Source: Cylindrospermum stagnale PCC 7417
GTDB taxonomy: Bacteria > Cyanobacteriota > Cyanobacteriia > Cyanobacteriales > Nostocaceae
Assembly: GCF_000317535.1 (NCBI RefSeq)
Contig: NC_019757.1
Location: forward strand, 3,054,501 to 3,118,500
Direction of reading: 5' to 3'
DNA: 64,000 nt
Shown: piece after piece, positions 1 to 8,388 of the stretch
Position numbering within the stretch: position 1 is the stretch's first letter
Layout: each line of letters begins with the position of its first letter
Notes under the pieces: generated by a model
What the model saw: only the letters and a program-made list of their open reading frames with translations
What the model was told of the DNA's origin: nothing
Databases searched by the model: none
Program-made: the position numbers and the translations under genes

Positions 1-1119
1 AATTGCTAAACAGTCAGTTTCTGTCCACCAAGCGTAGATGGTTGTGTCACGATTTGGCAAACTACCAAAGGTATTGGGTTGCAAAACACTGATGCTGATG
101 CCGTTAGTCAACTCGACAACATAATTAACGTGAGTACCCAAATACATGACGTTGACAAGCCGTCCTTCAAAGCAGTTTGTTGGTATATTGGGTTGATAAA
201 GCGAGAGCTGAATTTTTTCTGGGCGGACGCTGACTACAACTACTTGCGATAATTCAGTTGGTGTATCTTCAGAGCGACTGACGACAATTGTGAGTCCAGT
301 TTTTGTGACAATTTTCACGTAATTGGAGTCTACCGCCGCGATTTCACCGCTGAATAAGTTTGTATCACCAATAAAATCAGCAACAAAGGATGTCTGAGGA
401 TGTTCGTATATTTGGCTAGGAGTACCGATTTGCTCTATTTTGCCTTGATTCATGACGGCGATGCGATCGCTCAAGGACAGTGCTTCCTCCTGGTCGTGTG
501 TCACCATAATAAAGGTCAAGCCCAAATCTTTGTGTAAATTCGATAATTCGACCTGCATCTCCTTACGTAGTTTTAAGTCTAACGCCCCCAATGGTTCATC
601 CAGCAGCAAAACTGCGGGACGGTTGACGAGGGCCCTGGCTAAGGCAACTCGTTGCTGTTGACCACCAGAAAGTTGATTGGGAAAGCGCGATCGCAAACTT
701 TCCATTTTCACCAGCTTTAAAGCTTCTGTAACTCGGTTGTCAATTTCTGATTTGGGTAATTTTTTTAACCGTAGTCCAAAAGCAATGTTATCCCACACAT
801 TTAGGTGATTGAACAGAGCATAGCTTTGAAATACAGTATTGACAGGTCGGCGGTAAGGGGGCACATTAGTCATGGACTGACCCCGAATCAATAACTTGCC
901 AGCGTCAGCCGTTTCAAATCCAGCAATTAAGCGCAGTGTGGTAGTCTTGCCACAACCGGAGGGACCCAGGATACTAAAAAATTCTCCTTGTCTCACATCC
1001 AAATCTACTCCATGTACTGCCGGTTCTTGGTTGAAAAACTTGAACACGTTCCGCAGTTCAACATCAAGTGGCTGAAAATTTGTTATCCCCCTCTGATTTT
1101 GCATCACAGTTTGAGCCAT
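1..1119 (-). CDS. potA: PotA-type ABC transporter ATP-binding protein (partial)
   Basis: This is the ATPase of a spermidine/putrescine-type (PotABCD) importer, acting at the inner face of the plasma membrane. Reading leftward from ATG at 1117-1119, the 373 visible codons stay open to the window edge, so the C-terminus is missing. Visible motifs are Walker [11 protein letters not shown]-loop FQSYALF, signature [15 protein letters not shown], Walker [12 protein letters not shown] and the H-loop THD, followed by the start of a TOBE-like domain (SVRPEKIQL). The order and spacing fit the CUT1/PotA class of about 380 residues, so only a few residues should be lost. The permeases and binding protein would lie beyond the left edge. 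The substrate is inferred from family resemblance; another CUT1 substrate, such as Fe3+ or sulfate, is less likely. Confidence 0.85.
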   Translation of the reverse strand, partial: MAQTVMQNQRGITNFQPLDVELRNVFKFFNQEPAVHGVDLDVRQGEFFSILGPSGCGKTTTLRLIAGFETADAGKLLIRGQSMTNVPPYRRPVNTVFQSYALFNHLNVWDNIAFGLRLKKLPKSEIDNRVTEALKLVKMESLRSRFPNQLSGGQQQRVALARALVNRPAVLLLDEPLGALDLKLRKEMQVELSNLHKDLGLTFIMVTHDQEEALSLSDRIAVMNQGKIEQIGTPSQIYEHPQTSFVADFIGDTNLFSGEIAAVDSNYVKIVTKTGLTIVVSRSEDTPTELSQVVVVSVRPEKIQLSLYQPNIPTNCFEGRLVNVMYLGTHVNYVVELTNGISISVLQPNTFGSLPNRDTTIYAWWTETDCLAI

Positions 1120-1326
1120 AATCCTCAGTAGAATGCCGTGATCTTACGAGACTTAGTCTATTAATGTAGTCTATTAAGCAGACTACAGATGACTCTTTGG
1201 TTTATTGTATCCGCCAAAAACAATAGATTAGGAATATACACCCCCATTGTTTTATTTTCAATACCGGGTAGCATCTACGAAAAATTTTATACAGATATTG
1301 CTGATCACAGAATCTTTCTTGGTCTT

Positions 1327-3180
1327 ATGGATATATTACCAACATCGCTACTTAGCATCAAAAAAGATACACGTACCGTCGGACGTGGATTCCAGTCAAT
1401 ATTTTTAATTGTATTTACCCTATTGATGATGTCGGGAATAGGGACTCGTTTGGCATATTTGCAAATTTCTGAAGGGACAAAACTCCGGCAGCGTGCCGAG
1501 GCCAATCGGATTCGGATGATTCTCAAACAGCCGGAACGGGGCAATATCTTTGACCGTAAAGGCAAACTTTTAGCTAGTACTCGCTATCCCCGGTCTGTAT
1601 ATTTATGGCCGATGGCACATACTAAGCCCTCATGGTCAGTTGTGGGGCCACGGCTAGCAAAAATTCTCGATATTCCCCAATCCGAGATGGAACAGAAACT
1701 AGAAAAAGCTGGTGCTAACTCTTCTTCTCTCATCCGCATTGCTCGCGACCTGAATGAAGCCCAAATTACAGTATTAAAGGAGTATACAAATGAACTCTCA
1801 GGCGTAGAAATCAATACAGAAGCCGTTCGCTACTACCCCCACGGCGATAAATTGGCTCATATACTCGGCTATACCCGTGAACTGACTGCCGAACAGTTAG
1901 AAAAAAGAAAGCAGGAAGGCTACCGTCTGGGAGATGTGATTGGTCAGATGGGGGTGGAAAAAGCTTATGAGCAAACCCTACGGGGAGAATGGGGTGGTCA
2001 GCAGGTAGAAGTGGATGGTGCTGGTCGCCCAATCCGGGTTGTGGGAGATAAACAGGCAAAGGCTGGTAATGATCTACACTTAACTATAGATTTGGATCTG
2101 CAAAAGGCAGCTGACAAAGCTTTAGGAAAATACCAAGGTGCGATCGTCGCCATCGATCCAAATAACGGTGCTGTCTTAGCAATGACATCTCACCCCACCT
2201 TTGACCCAAATATCTTCTCCAAGCAAAAACTCTCCGAAAAAGACTGGAAAAGCGTCCAAGGTAAAGATCATCCTTTGGTTAATCGCGCCCTGAGTGCCTT
2301 TCCTCCCGCCAGCACTTATAAAATTATCACCACGACAGCAGGGCTGGAATCGGGCAAATTTTCTCCTGATACAGTACTACAAACCTTTGGCTCCCTGACC
2401 ATCGGTGGTGTGACCTTTGGTGAATGGAATCACGCCGGATTTGGCCCGTTGGGATTTCCGGAGGCGATGGCTATGAGTAGTGATACTTTCTTCTATCAAG
2501 TTGGCAGGAAAGTCGGTGGCCCTACTTTGATCGAATGGAGTCGCAAATATGGGTTTGGTCAAAAAACTGGTATTGAGTTTGTTAATGAAGAATCCAAAGG
2601 CTTAGTTCCCGATGAAATCTGGAAACAGAAAGTTTTTAAGATCCCTTGGACTGTAGGCGACACCATTAATATGTCAATTGGTCAAGGTGCTTTGCAAGTC
2701 ACACCCCTGCAAGCAGCAATTATGTTTGCTGTGCCGGCTAATGGTGGTTACCGAGTCAAGCCGCATTTGCTCAAAGACCATGAACAAGCAAAAAGCTGGC
2801 GAGAATCCTTAGAAATGAAGCCGTCAACGCTCAAAGTTCTCCGCGACGGACTGCGGAAGGTGGTGAGTGATGGCACCGGTAAACGCTTAAATGTGCCATC
2901 AATTGCTCCTGCATCGGGCAAGAGTGGTACAGCTGAAGCCGGTGCTGGTCGCCCAAATCATACTTGGTTTGGTGCCTATGCCCCTAGTGATAAACCAGAA
3001 ATTGTGGTTGTGGCCTTTGGTGAAAACTCCGGCGATCATGGCGGGACTATTTGTGGTCCAATGGCTTTGCAAGTGCTAGAAGCCTATTTTCAGCATAATT
3101 ACCCTGGCAAATATCAGAAAGCCCAGTCTGGGGAATCAGAAACTGAGACTCATAATTCCGCAAATACAACTGACGACTAA
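1327..3180 (+). CDS. mrdA: Penicillin-binding protein 2 (transpeptidase), first tandem copy
   Basis: Class B PBP, a D,D-transpeptidase of the elongation (rod) complex that cross-links peptidoglycan in the periplasm. 617 residues from the chosen start: an N-terminal membrane anchor at about 27-45, a pedestal domain (about 60-240) and a transpeptidase domain. The active-site motifs are STYK with Ser329, SSD (the SxN-equivalent) and KSGT near 545. An upstream in-frame ATG at 1189 would add 46 residues, but starting at 1327 aligns the first 19 residues without a gap to the neighbouring paralogue, so 1327 is preferred. The C-terminus carries about 15 extra polar residues compared with the second copy. 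No strong ribosome binding site is seen. It sits 390 bp upstream of its duplicate in the same orientation. Confidence 0.9.
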   Translation: MDILPTSLLSIKKDTRTVGRGFQSIFLIVFTLLMMSGIGTRLAYLQISEGTKLRQRAEANRIRMILKQPERGNIFDRKGKLLASTRYPRSVYLWPMAHTKPSWSVVGPRLAKILDIPQSEMEQKLEKAGANSSSLIRIARDLNEAQITVLKEYTNELSGVEINTEAVRYYPHGDKLAHILGYTRELTAEQLEKRKQEGYRLGDVIGQMGVEKAYEQTLRGEWGGQQVEVDGAGRPIRVVGDKQAKAGNDLHLTIDLDLQKAADKALGKYQGAIVAIDPNNGAVLAMTSHPTFDPNIFSKQKLSEKDWKSVQGKDHPLVNRALSAFPPASTYKIITTTAGLESGKFSPDTVLQTFGSLTIGGVTFGEWNHAGFGPLGFPEAMAMSSDTFFYQVGRKVGGPTLIEWSRKYGFGQKTGIEFVNEESKGLVPDEIWKQKVFKIPWTVGDTINMSIGQGALQVTPLQAAIMFAVPANGGYRVKPHLLKDHEQAKSWRESLEMKPSTLKVLRDGLRKVVSDGTGKRLNVPSIAPASGKSGTAEAGAGRPNHTWFGAYAPSDKPEIVVVAFGENSGDHGGTICGPMALQVLEAYFQHNYPGKYQKAQSGESETETHNSANTTDD

Positions 3181-3570
3181 ATCAAGGAAGTTTGAGAAAG
3201 GATCAACTTTTCCCATTACACCAGTAGTGTAGAGACGTTGCATGCAACGTCTCTACATGGAGAAAGAATTTCTGTTGTGTGGCTCATTTACCTGAAAATC
3301 GCCGTAAGTTGGGCTTTGATGATTCCTCTTCCTTCGCTAATTCAGCATCCGCTCTAGAGCTAAAATTACCAGGAAAATACCTACTTGTAAGTCTCTGGCT
3401 AACTAGTAAGATATATTAAGCAGATAGAATATTAGATTTCACTCGATTCTATGCATTAGAAAAAATTTAGCAAAACTGTGCTCTCTTGATTAATTGTCCG
3501 CTAAATACCGAGCAGGAATATAGCACAATTGTAGATAAATAATGCTAATTTTGAAATTTTCTTTAGTCTT
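3181..3570. other. Intergenic spacer between the two PBP2 genes
   Basis: A 390-bp spacer without a convincing gene. It holds the 28-bp palindrome listed separately at 3229-3256 and then AT-rich sequence that probably contains the promoter of the second PBP2 gene. No clear -10/-35 pair or strong ribosome binding site was identified. Confidence 0.6.
3229..3256. repeat. 28-bp perfect palindrome, copy 1
   Basis: Perfect self-complementary 28-mer with half-site GTAGAGACGTTGCA. The same sequence recurs at 34057-34084 (28/28) and 45538-45564 (27 of 28), always between genes. It lies about 50 bp after the first PBP2 stop codon and could act as a hairpin in the 3' UTR. No T-tract follows, so a classical terminator is unlikely. 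Confidence 0.85.
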
Positions 3571-5373
3571 ATGACCTTGTTGCACCCATCTCCACTGAGC
3601 GGACAAAAAAATACACGTACAGTTGGCCGGAATTTCCAGCCGCTATTTATAATCATATTTACCTTGTTGATGATTTCGGGAATAGGCGTTCGTTTGGCTT
3701 ATTTGCAAATTGTTGAAGGAGCAAACCACCGAAAACGGGCAGAGTCCAACCGGATTCGGATGATTCCCAAACAGCCTGAACGAGGGAACGTCTTTGACCG
3801 CAATGGCAAACTTTTAGCTAGTACACGCTATCCCCGGTCTGTATATTTGTGGCCGATGGCACATACTAAGCCTTCATGGTCAGTTGTGGGACCGCGTCTG
3901 GCGAAAATTCTTGATATCCCCCCATTAGAGATGGAAGAGAAACTAGAAAAGGCTGGTGCTAACTCTTCTACTCTCATCCGCATTGCTCGCAACCTGAATG
4001 AAGCAGAAATCACGGCTTTGAAGGAGTATACAAATGAACTCCCAGATGTAGAAATTCATACGGAAGCAGTTCGTTATTATCCCCACGGTGAGGAATTGGC
4101 CCATATACTCGGTTACACCCGTGAACTAACTCCTGAACAGTTAGAGAAAAAGAAGCCGTTAGGCTACCGTCTGGGAGATGTGATTGGTCAGATGGGGGTG
4201 GAAAAGGCTTATGAGAAAACCCTACGGGGTGAATGGGGTGGTCAGCGGGTAGAAGTGGATGGTGCTGGTAGACCACTCCGGGTTTTGGGAGAGAAACAGG
4301 CAAAAGCTGGTAAAGACTTGCACTTGACGATAGATTTGGAGATGCAAAAGGCTGCTCAAAAAGCTTTAAAGAATCGCAACGGTGCGATCGTCGCCCTTGA
4401 CCCAAAAAACGGTGCTGTCTTAGCAATGGTGTCTTACCCCACCTTCGACCCCAATATTTTCTCTAAGCAAAAACTCTCCCAAAAAGATTGGAAAACTGTC
4501 CAAGGTGACGAGCATCCTTTGGTCAATCGTGCCCTCAGTGCCTTTCCCCCCGCTAGTACTTTTAAAATTGTCACCACCACAGCCGGGCTAGAATCAGGTA
4601 AATTTTCCCCTAACACTGTGCTACAAACCTACGGTTCTTTAACTATTGGCGGTACCCGTTTTGGTGAGTGGAATCATGCCGGATTTGGCCCCTTGGGTTT
4701 TGTCGGGGCGATGGCTATGAGTAGTGATACTTTCTTTTATCAAATTGGTCGGGGGGTTGGCGGGCCAGCTTTGATTGAATGGACTCGCAAATATGGATTT
4801 GGTCAAAAAACTGGCTTTGAGTTTACCTCAGAAGAAGCAAAAGGTTTAGTTCCTGATGAGACTTGGAAGCAGAAAGTTTTTAAAATGCCTTGGACTGTAG
4901 GCGATAGCATTAATATGTCAATTGGTCAAGGTGCTTTACAAACTACTCCTCTGCAAGTAGCTGTGATGTTCGCTGTACCTGCTAATGGTGGTTATCGTGT
5001 CAAGCCGCATTTGCTCAAAGATCGTGAAGACGCAAGCATCTGGCGAGAGTCGCTAAATATGAAGCCGGAAACTGTCAAAGTTCTCCAACAGGGGCTGCGG
5101 AAGGTGGTGTCTGATGGTACGGGTAAGACTTTGAAACAGCCAACAGTTCCTCCAGTTGCTGGTAAAAGTGGCACAGCGGAAGCTTGGAGGCGTGGGGTGA
5201 AAGAAAATCACGCTTGGTTTGGTGCTTATGCTCCCGCTGATAAACCAGAAATTTTGATTGTCGCTTTTGCTGAACATTCTGGGGGTGGCGGTGGCAGTGT
5301 TGCTGCACCGATGATTTTAGAAGTGATGGAAGGTTATTTTTCGCGGAAGTATCCAGGGAAATATAAGAAATAA
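3571..5373 (+). CDS. mrdA: Penicillin-binding protein 2 (transpeptidase), second tandem copy
   Basis: A 600-residue class B PBP, alignable almost end to end with the gene immediately upstream and roughly four-fifths identical by eye. The membrane anchor is at about 27-45. Catalytic motifs are STFK with Ser329, SSD in MAMSSDTFF, and KSGT in AGKSGTAEAW. The region just after KSGT differs from copy 1 (WRRGVKENHAWFG against GAGRPNHTWFG), so divergence is concentrated near the active-site rim. The copy ends cleanly at KYKK without the polar tail of copy 1. The ATG at 3571 is the only start that preserves the shared N-terminus. The pair is a recent tandem duplication by inference, and both copies look functional. 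Confidence 0.9.
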   Translation: MTLLHPSPLSGQKNTRTVGRNFQPLFIIIFTLLMISGIGVRLAYLQIVEGANHRKRAESNRIRMIPKQPERGNVFDRNGKLLASTRYPRSVYLWPMAHTKPSWSVVGPRLAKILDIPPLEMEEKLEKAGANSSTLIRIARNLNEAEITALKEYTNELPDVEIHTEAVRYYPHGEELAHILGYTRELTPEQLEKKKPLGYRLGDVIGQMGVEKAYEKTLRGEWGGQRVEVDGAGRPLRVLGEKQAKAGKDLHLTIDLEMQKAAQKALKNRNGAIVALDPKNGAVLAMVSYPTFDPNIFSKQKLSQKDWKTVQGDEHPLVNRALSAFPPASTFKIVTTTAGLESGKFSPNTVLQTYGSLTIGGTRFGEWNHAGFGPLGFVGAMAMSSDTFFYQIGRGVGGPALIEWTRKYGFGQKTGFEFTSEEAKGLVPDETWKQKVFKMPWTVGDSINMSIGQGALQTTPLQVAVMFAVPANGGYRVKPHLLKDREDASIWRESLNMKPETVKVLQQGLRKVVSDGTGKTLKQPTVPPVAGKSGTAEAWRRGVKENHAWFGAYAPADKPEILIVAFAEHSGGGGGSVAAPMILEVMEGYFSRKYPGKYKK

Positions 5374-5379
5374 CTTCTA

Positions 5380-5501
5380 ATATCAAGTTCGGCGAATTAC
5401 TTTATATTCCTGAAGAACCCCACCCCGATAAAGCTGTGCTTTATCTCCCCTCCCCGCAAGCGAGGAGGGGTTTAAGTATCGAATTGAACCGGACTTGATA
5501 T
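5380..5501. repeat. MITE-like element with imperfect terminal inverted repeats
   Basis: A segment of about 122 bp that begins ATATCAAGTTCGG and ends with CCGGACTTGATAT. The outer 20 bases pair with a few mismatches. Inside are a GC-rich hairpin (CCCCTCC...GGAGGGG) and a smaller dyad (GATAAAG...CTTTATC). It codes for nothing, lies 7 bp after a stop codon, and has the size and shape of a non-autonomous miniature element. No second copy with these ends was found in the window, so the identification rests on structure alone. Confidence 0.45.
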
Positions 5502-5550
5502 CACAACAAAATCCCCAAGTTTAAGTAGAGCAACGTAAATAATTAAAGGT

Positions 5551-5600
5551 TTGTAGTGAGGGCTTCAGCCCTACTTTGAGGGCTGAAGCCCTCACTACAA
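5551..5600. repeat. Perfect 22-bp inverted repeat (long hairpin)
   Basis: Arms 5551-5572 and 5579-5600 are exact reverse complements (TTGTAGTGAGGGCTTCAGCC and two further bases) around a 6-base loop ACTTTG. Such extended hairpins are common in Nostoc intergenic DNA. It lies in a gene-free stretch (5374-5841) that also holds a TTGGGTT...AACCCAA stem at 5661-5685 and a block of short imperfect repeats around 5757-5805. It may terminate transcription between the converging PBP2 and VanY genes, though no T-run follows. Confidence 0.7.
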
Positions 5601-5841
5601 GCTAATTTCAATATTTCTTACTTTACAAAACCCCATACGATTCAGTTAAAAAATCGTAGGTTGGGTTAAACGAAGTGAAACCCAACAATTTAGGACTTAA
5701 CGGACAGGAAATGTTAAATATGGGGTATGGTTTGTGTGATTAAAAGTTTTAATTCGTGCGTTAGGGAACGCACGCTACGGGTAGGATGCGTAAAGAGACG
5801 CATCAAAGAAATCATCCAAAAATCTAAAATCTAAGATTGAA

Positions 5842-6663
5842 TTATTGGGGCTGAGTGGGTCTGAGATTTCTGGCTTTGTAGAATGTTTCCAAGCTATCGC
5901 GATCGCCAACAAAACGCCAGTGCCAAGGTTCATAACTCACACCTTGGGGATTATCTTTGGGAAAAGACAACTCAAAACCGAAACGAGCTGCATTTGTTTG
6001 TAGCCACTGATAAGCCTTAGTATTGTCGAAATTAGCTTGGAGATTTGTTGCTGGTACTGCGCCGTCACCAATATCCGCAGCGTAACCTGTATGATGTTCA
6101 CTATGACCAGGAGGAGCGCTGAGAGCGGCTCTTTGTGCTGGGGTTTGATTGCGCTGGGCACCAACAGCAAAAAACAACTGCTCTTGCTCTTTAACTGAGC
6201 GAAATCCAGAAATTGGTACTAAAATGACACCCGCACTCCGCGCTGCTTGCGACATCGCCTGAAACTTTTCGGCAGCAACTTTTCGCATTCTCATGCGTCC
6301 ATCTGCGGAAATTGCAGCTAGTTCTGACTCAACTGCTTCTGGATATGCCAAATGCCCCAATATAGTATCGTTATTATTCCCAGGTGTATTGACAGAATTA
6401 TCAGTTTGTGTATTTGGTGCAGATGCTGTACTAGCAGGCGTTGGTTGAGAATTATCTGTTTTTTTGGGTACAGTCACGAAAAACAAAAACCCACTAATTA
6501 CCGCCAGCAGCAAAAATCCCACTAGTCCCCCAATCAGCAAAACCTGGGCTGGCAAGCGGATCTTGGTTGCTACATCTGGATGATCGCGTAAAGCCACTGG
6601 AATATCATCGCCAGATGAAGCCGATGAGTTTTGCGGTTTTCCAGGAACCCCAGCCTTATTCAA
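5842..6663 (-). CDS. D-alanyl-D-alanine carboxypeptidase, VanY family
   Basis: A zinc D,D-carboxypeptidase that trims the terminal D-Ala from peptidoglycan stem peptides. 273 residues: a cytoplasmic N-terminus of about 40, one transmembrane segment (about 43-66, LLIGGLVGFLLLAVISGFLF), a Ser/Thr/Asn/Gln-rich linker, and the catalytic domain (about 110-265). Family motifs are visible: SGFRSVKEQEQLF, the zinc-binding stretch PPGHSEHHTGYAADI (His and Asp ligands) and EPWHWRFVG with the third ligand His. The protein is therefore anchored with its enzyme facing the periplasm. It converges on the PBP2 pair, so three peptidoglycan genes lie together. Confidence 0.88.
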   Translation of the reverse strand: MNKAGVPGKPQNSSASSGDDIPVALRDHPDVATKIRLPAQVLLIGGLVGFLLLAVISGFLFFVTVPKKTDNSQPTPASTASAPNTQTDNSVNTPGNNNDTILGHLAYPEAVESELAAISADGRMRMRKVAAEKFQAMSQAARSAGVILVPISGFRSVKEQEQLFFAVGAQRNQTPAQRAALSAPPGHSEHHTGYAADIGDGAVPATNLQANFDNTKAYQWLQTNAARFGFELSFPKDNPQGVSYEPWHWRFVGDRDSLETFYKARNLRPTQPQ

Positions 6664-6764
6664 AAATTAACTCCTGTATTTGTTGAATTACCATAACAGA
6701 TTATGAACTAGACAAAAGTGACTTTAACAGGTAACATCTCACATCTGCATTCCTAGGCTTAATT

Positions 6765-7682
6765 TTGATAAACCTGCTAGAACTATACGTCAAGCTGGGG
6801 GGATTAGTCTTAGTAGGATTTATGCTGGGACGTAAACTACCTCACACGGTGCCCACCCGCTTAGGTCAGTTTCTCTTTTGGGTGGGAGGGCCTATCAGTA
6901 TCGTATCTTTTTTACGCCAAGCCGATTTATCGGGGCAGATTTGGATAGCACCTGCGATCGCCTATTTAGCCATGTTACTAGGAGCCTTTCTCGCTTGGCT
7001 AGGAATTAAAGGTCAAGCTTATTTCACAAATACCATCCCCCAACAACCAACTCAGGGTACTTTGATCCTAGCAGCAATGGTGGGTAACACAGGCTATTTG
7101 GGCTTTCCCATTACCCTAGCAATGGTAGGCAAGGAATACTTTGCCTGGGCACTCTTTTACGATTTGCTGGGGTCAGTTTTCGGATCTTATGGCTTGGGTG
7201 TCGCCCTAGCAGCCAATTTTAGCAGCAGTGTGAGTAATTATGGAGAGACAGCTAAAGCCATCTTAATTAATCCTGCTTTGTGGAGTTTTGGATTTGGGTT
7301 ACTATTTCGCCAAGTAGCAATTCCTAGTTTAGTTGAATCATGCCTAGAGATATTAGCTTGGACTGTGGTGGCTTTGTCCTTAGTCTTAATTGGGATGCGA
7401 CTCTCACGGCTGAACTCTTGGGATAAATTTCCCCAAGCGGGAATCAGCTTGATCATTAAAATGTTGTTAGTTCCCGTGATTTTGGGGAGTTTATTACCAT
7501 TTCTCGGTGTAACTGGCGACCCAGCCAAGGTAATTATCCTACAAATGGCTATGCCTCCAGCATTTGCCACGTTAGTAATAGCTGAAACCTTTAATCTTGA
7601 CCGTGACCTTGCAGTTACTGCCTTAGCAATGGGGGTTGTGGTATTGGTAGTTACTATCCCAGTCTTGCTATGGCTGTTTTGA
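6765..7682 (+). CDS. AEC-family transporter (auxin efflux carrier type permease)
   Basis: An integral membrane permease of 305 residues with about ten hydrophobic segments in two groups of five, as in the AEC/PIN-like family. The family asparagine-glycine motif is visible as MVGNTGYLGFP at about 105. The substrate is unknown; bacterial members include malate and malonate carriers. The start used is TTG at 6765, giving MINLLELYVKLGG, since no ATG lies near and this preserves the first membrane helix. It diverges from the VanY gene, with about 100 bp between for both promoters. The stop overlaps the beginning of a GATTTTA repeat tract. Confidence 0.8.
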   Translation: MINLLELYVKLGGLVLVGFMLGRKLPHTVPTRLGQFLFWVGGPISIVSFLRQADLSGQIWIAPAIAYLAMLLGAFLAWLGIKGQAYFTNTIPQQPTQGTLILAAMVGNTGYLGFPITLAMVGKEYFAWALFYDLLGSVFGSYGLGVALAANFSSSVSNYGETAKAILINPALWSFGFGLLFRQVAIPSLVESCLEILAWTVVALSLVLIGMRLSRLNSWDKFPQAGISLIIKMLLVPVILGSLLPFLGVTGDPAKVIILQMAMPPAFATLVIAETFNLDRDLAVTALAMGVVVLVVTIPVLLWLF

Positions 7683-7702
7683 TTTTAGATTTTAGATTTT
7701 TA
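7680..7702. repeat. Short tandem heptamer repeat (STRR type)
   Basis: Tandem GATTTTA units directly at the end of the permease gene. The same heptamer appears at 62161-62185 and 62225-62243. Such STRR tracts are typical of heterocystous cyanobacteria. No gene function is implied. Confidence 0.7.
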
Positions 7703-7786
7703 GATGGTGAATCAATCACAATCAAAGATTATGGCGGTCAACAAGAAAGTGGTGAGTTCAGAGCTACCACTAATTGTCTTGAATTT

Positions 7787-8329
7787 TTAATTTTGAATTT
7801 TGAATTGGAGCGAAGCGACTTGACTGACCTTTGCTGTGATTTCAGCCGGATTCATATTTTCGTAGTGTTCAAAGGGTTGGTGAATCCAAGGGTTATCTGG
7901 TAGGTAATCAACATAGAAATCCGGGGCGATAACTGAACAGGCTTTATACCAAAGTACGGCGGTGCGAATTTCCTCAATTAGGGAATCACTATTTTGCTTT
8001 AGCCAGGGAACAGTCTGTTGGAGGGTGATTCCAGAATCTACCAAGTCATCTACTAAAAGAAGCCGCGAACCTAACTTTTCAGTAGTCATAGTCAAGTGGC
8101 AAGAAACAATTAAACTGCCTCTTTCTTGCTTGCCACTGCCACTGTAGGATGAGGTTGCTAAAATTGCCAGCGGTTGATTGTATATACGTGAGAGAATATC
8201 TCCTACTCGCAGTCCCCCTCTAGCGAGACAAACAATCTGGTTGAATTGCCAACCGGATTGATAAATTTGAACTGCCAATTGTTCAATCTTGTGGTGATAA
8301 TCTGACCAAGAAATGTAAAGGTCTGGCAT
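7787..8329 (-). CDS. Phosphoribosyltransferase family protein
   Basis: A 180-residue type I phosphoribosyltransferase-fold protein. The PRPP-binding motif is LLLVDDLVDSGITL (residues about 90-103), with two acidic residues followed by the D-S-G-x-T loop. The early CLARGGLRVGDIL segment is the pyrophosphate-loop region. The length and ARGG motif resemble the hypoxanthine/xanthine-guanine group, but the base specificity cannot be read from the sequence. The start ATG at 8327-8329 fits the family N-terminus (YISWSDYHHKIEQLA). The last residues (LQFKIQN) are encoded by an AATTTTG-type repeat, suggesting the reading frame runs into intergenic repeat DNA at its end. Confidence 0.8.
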   Translation of the reverse strand: MPDLYISWSDYHHKIEQLAVQIYQSGWQFNQIVCLARGGLRVGDILSRIYNQPLAILATSSYSGSGKQERGSLIVSCHLTMTTEKLGSRLLLVDDLVDSGITLQQTVPWLKQNSDSLIEEIRTAVLWYKACSVIAPDFYVDYLPDNPWIHQPFEHYENMNPAEITAKVSQVASLQFKIQN

Positions 8330-8388
8330 AAGGCTATAGTACTGAAGGAAAACGCAAATCTTTTATTTTAATATGAGAGCAGGGTAAG

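Noticed and set aside
1189-1326. 46-codon N-terminal extension of the first PBP2
   Set aside because: The second copy aligns residue by residue only from 1327; the extension looks like translated promoter sequence.
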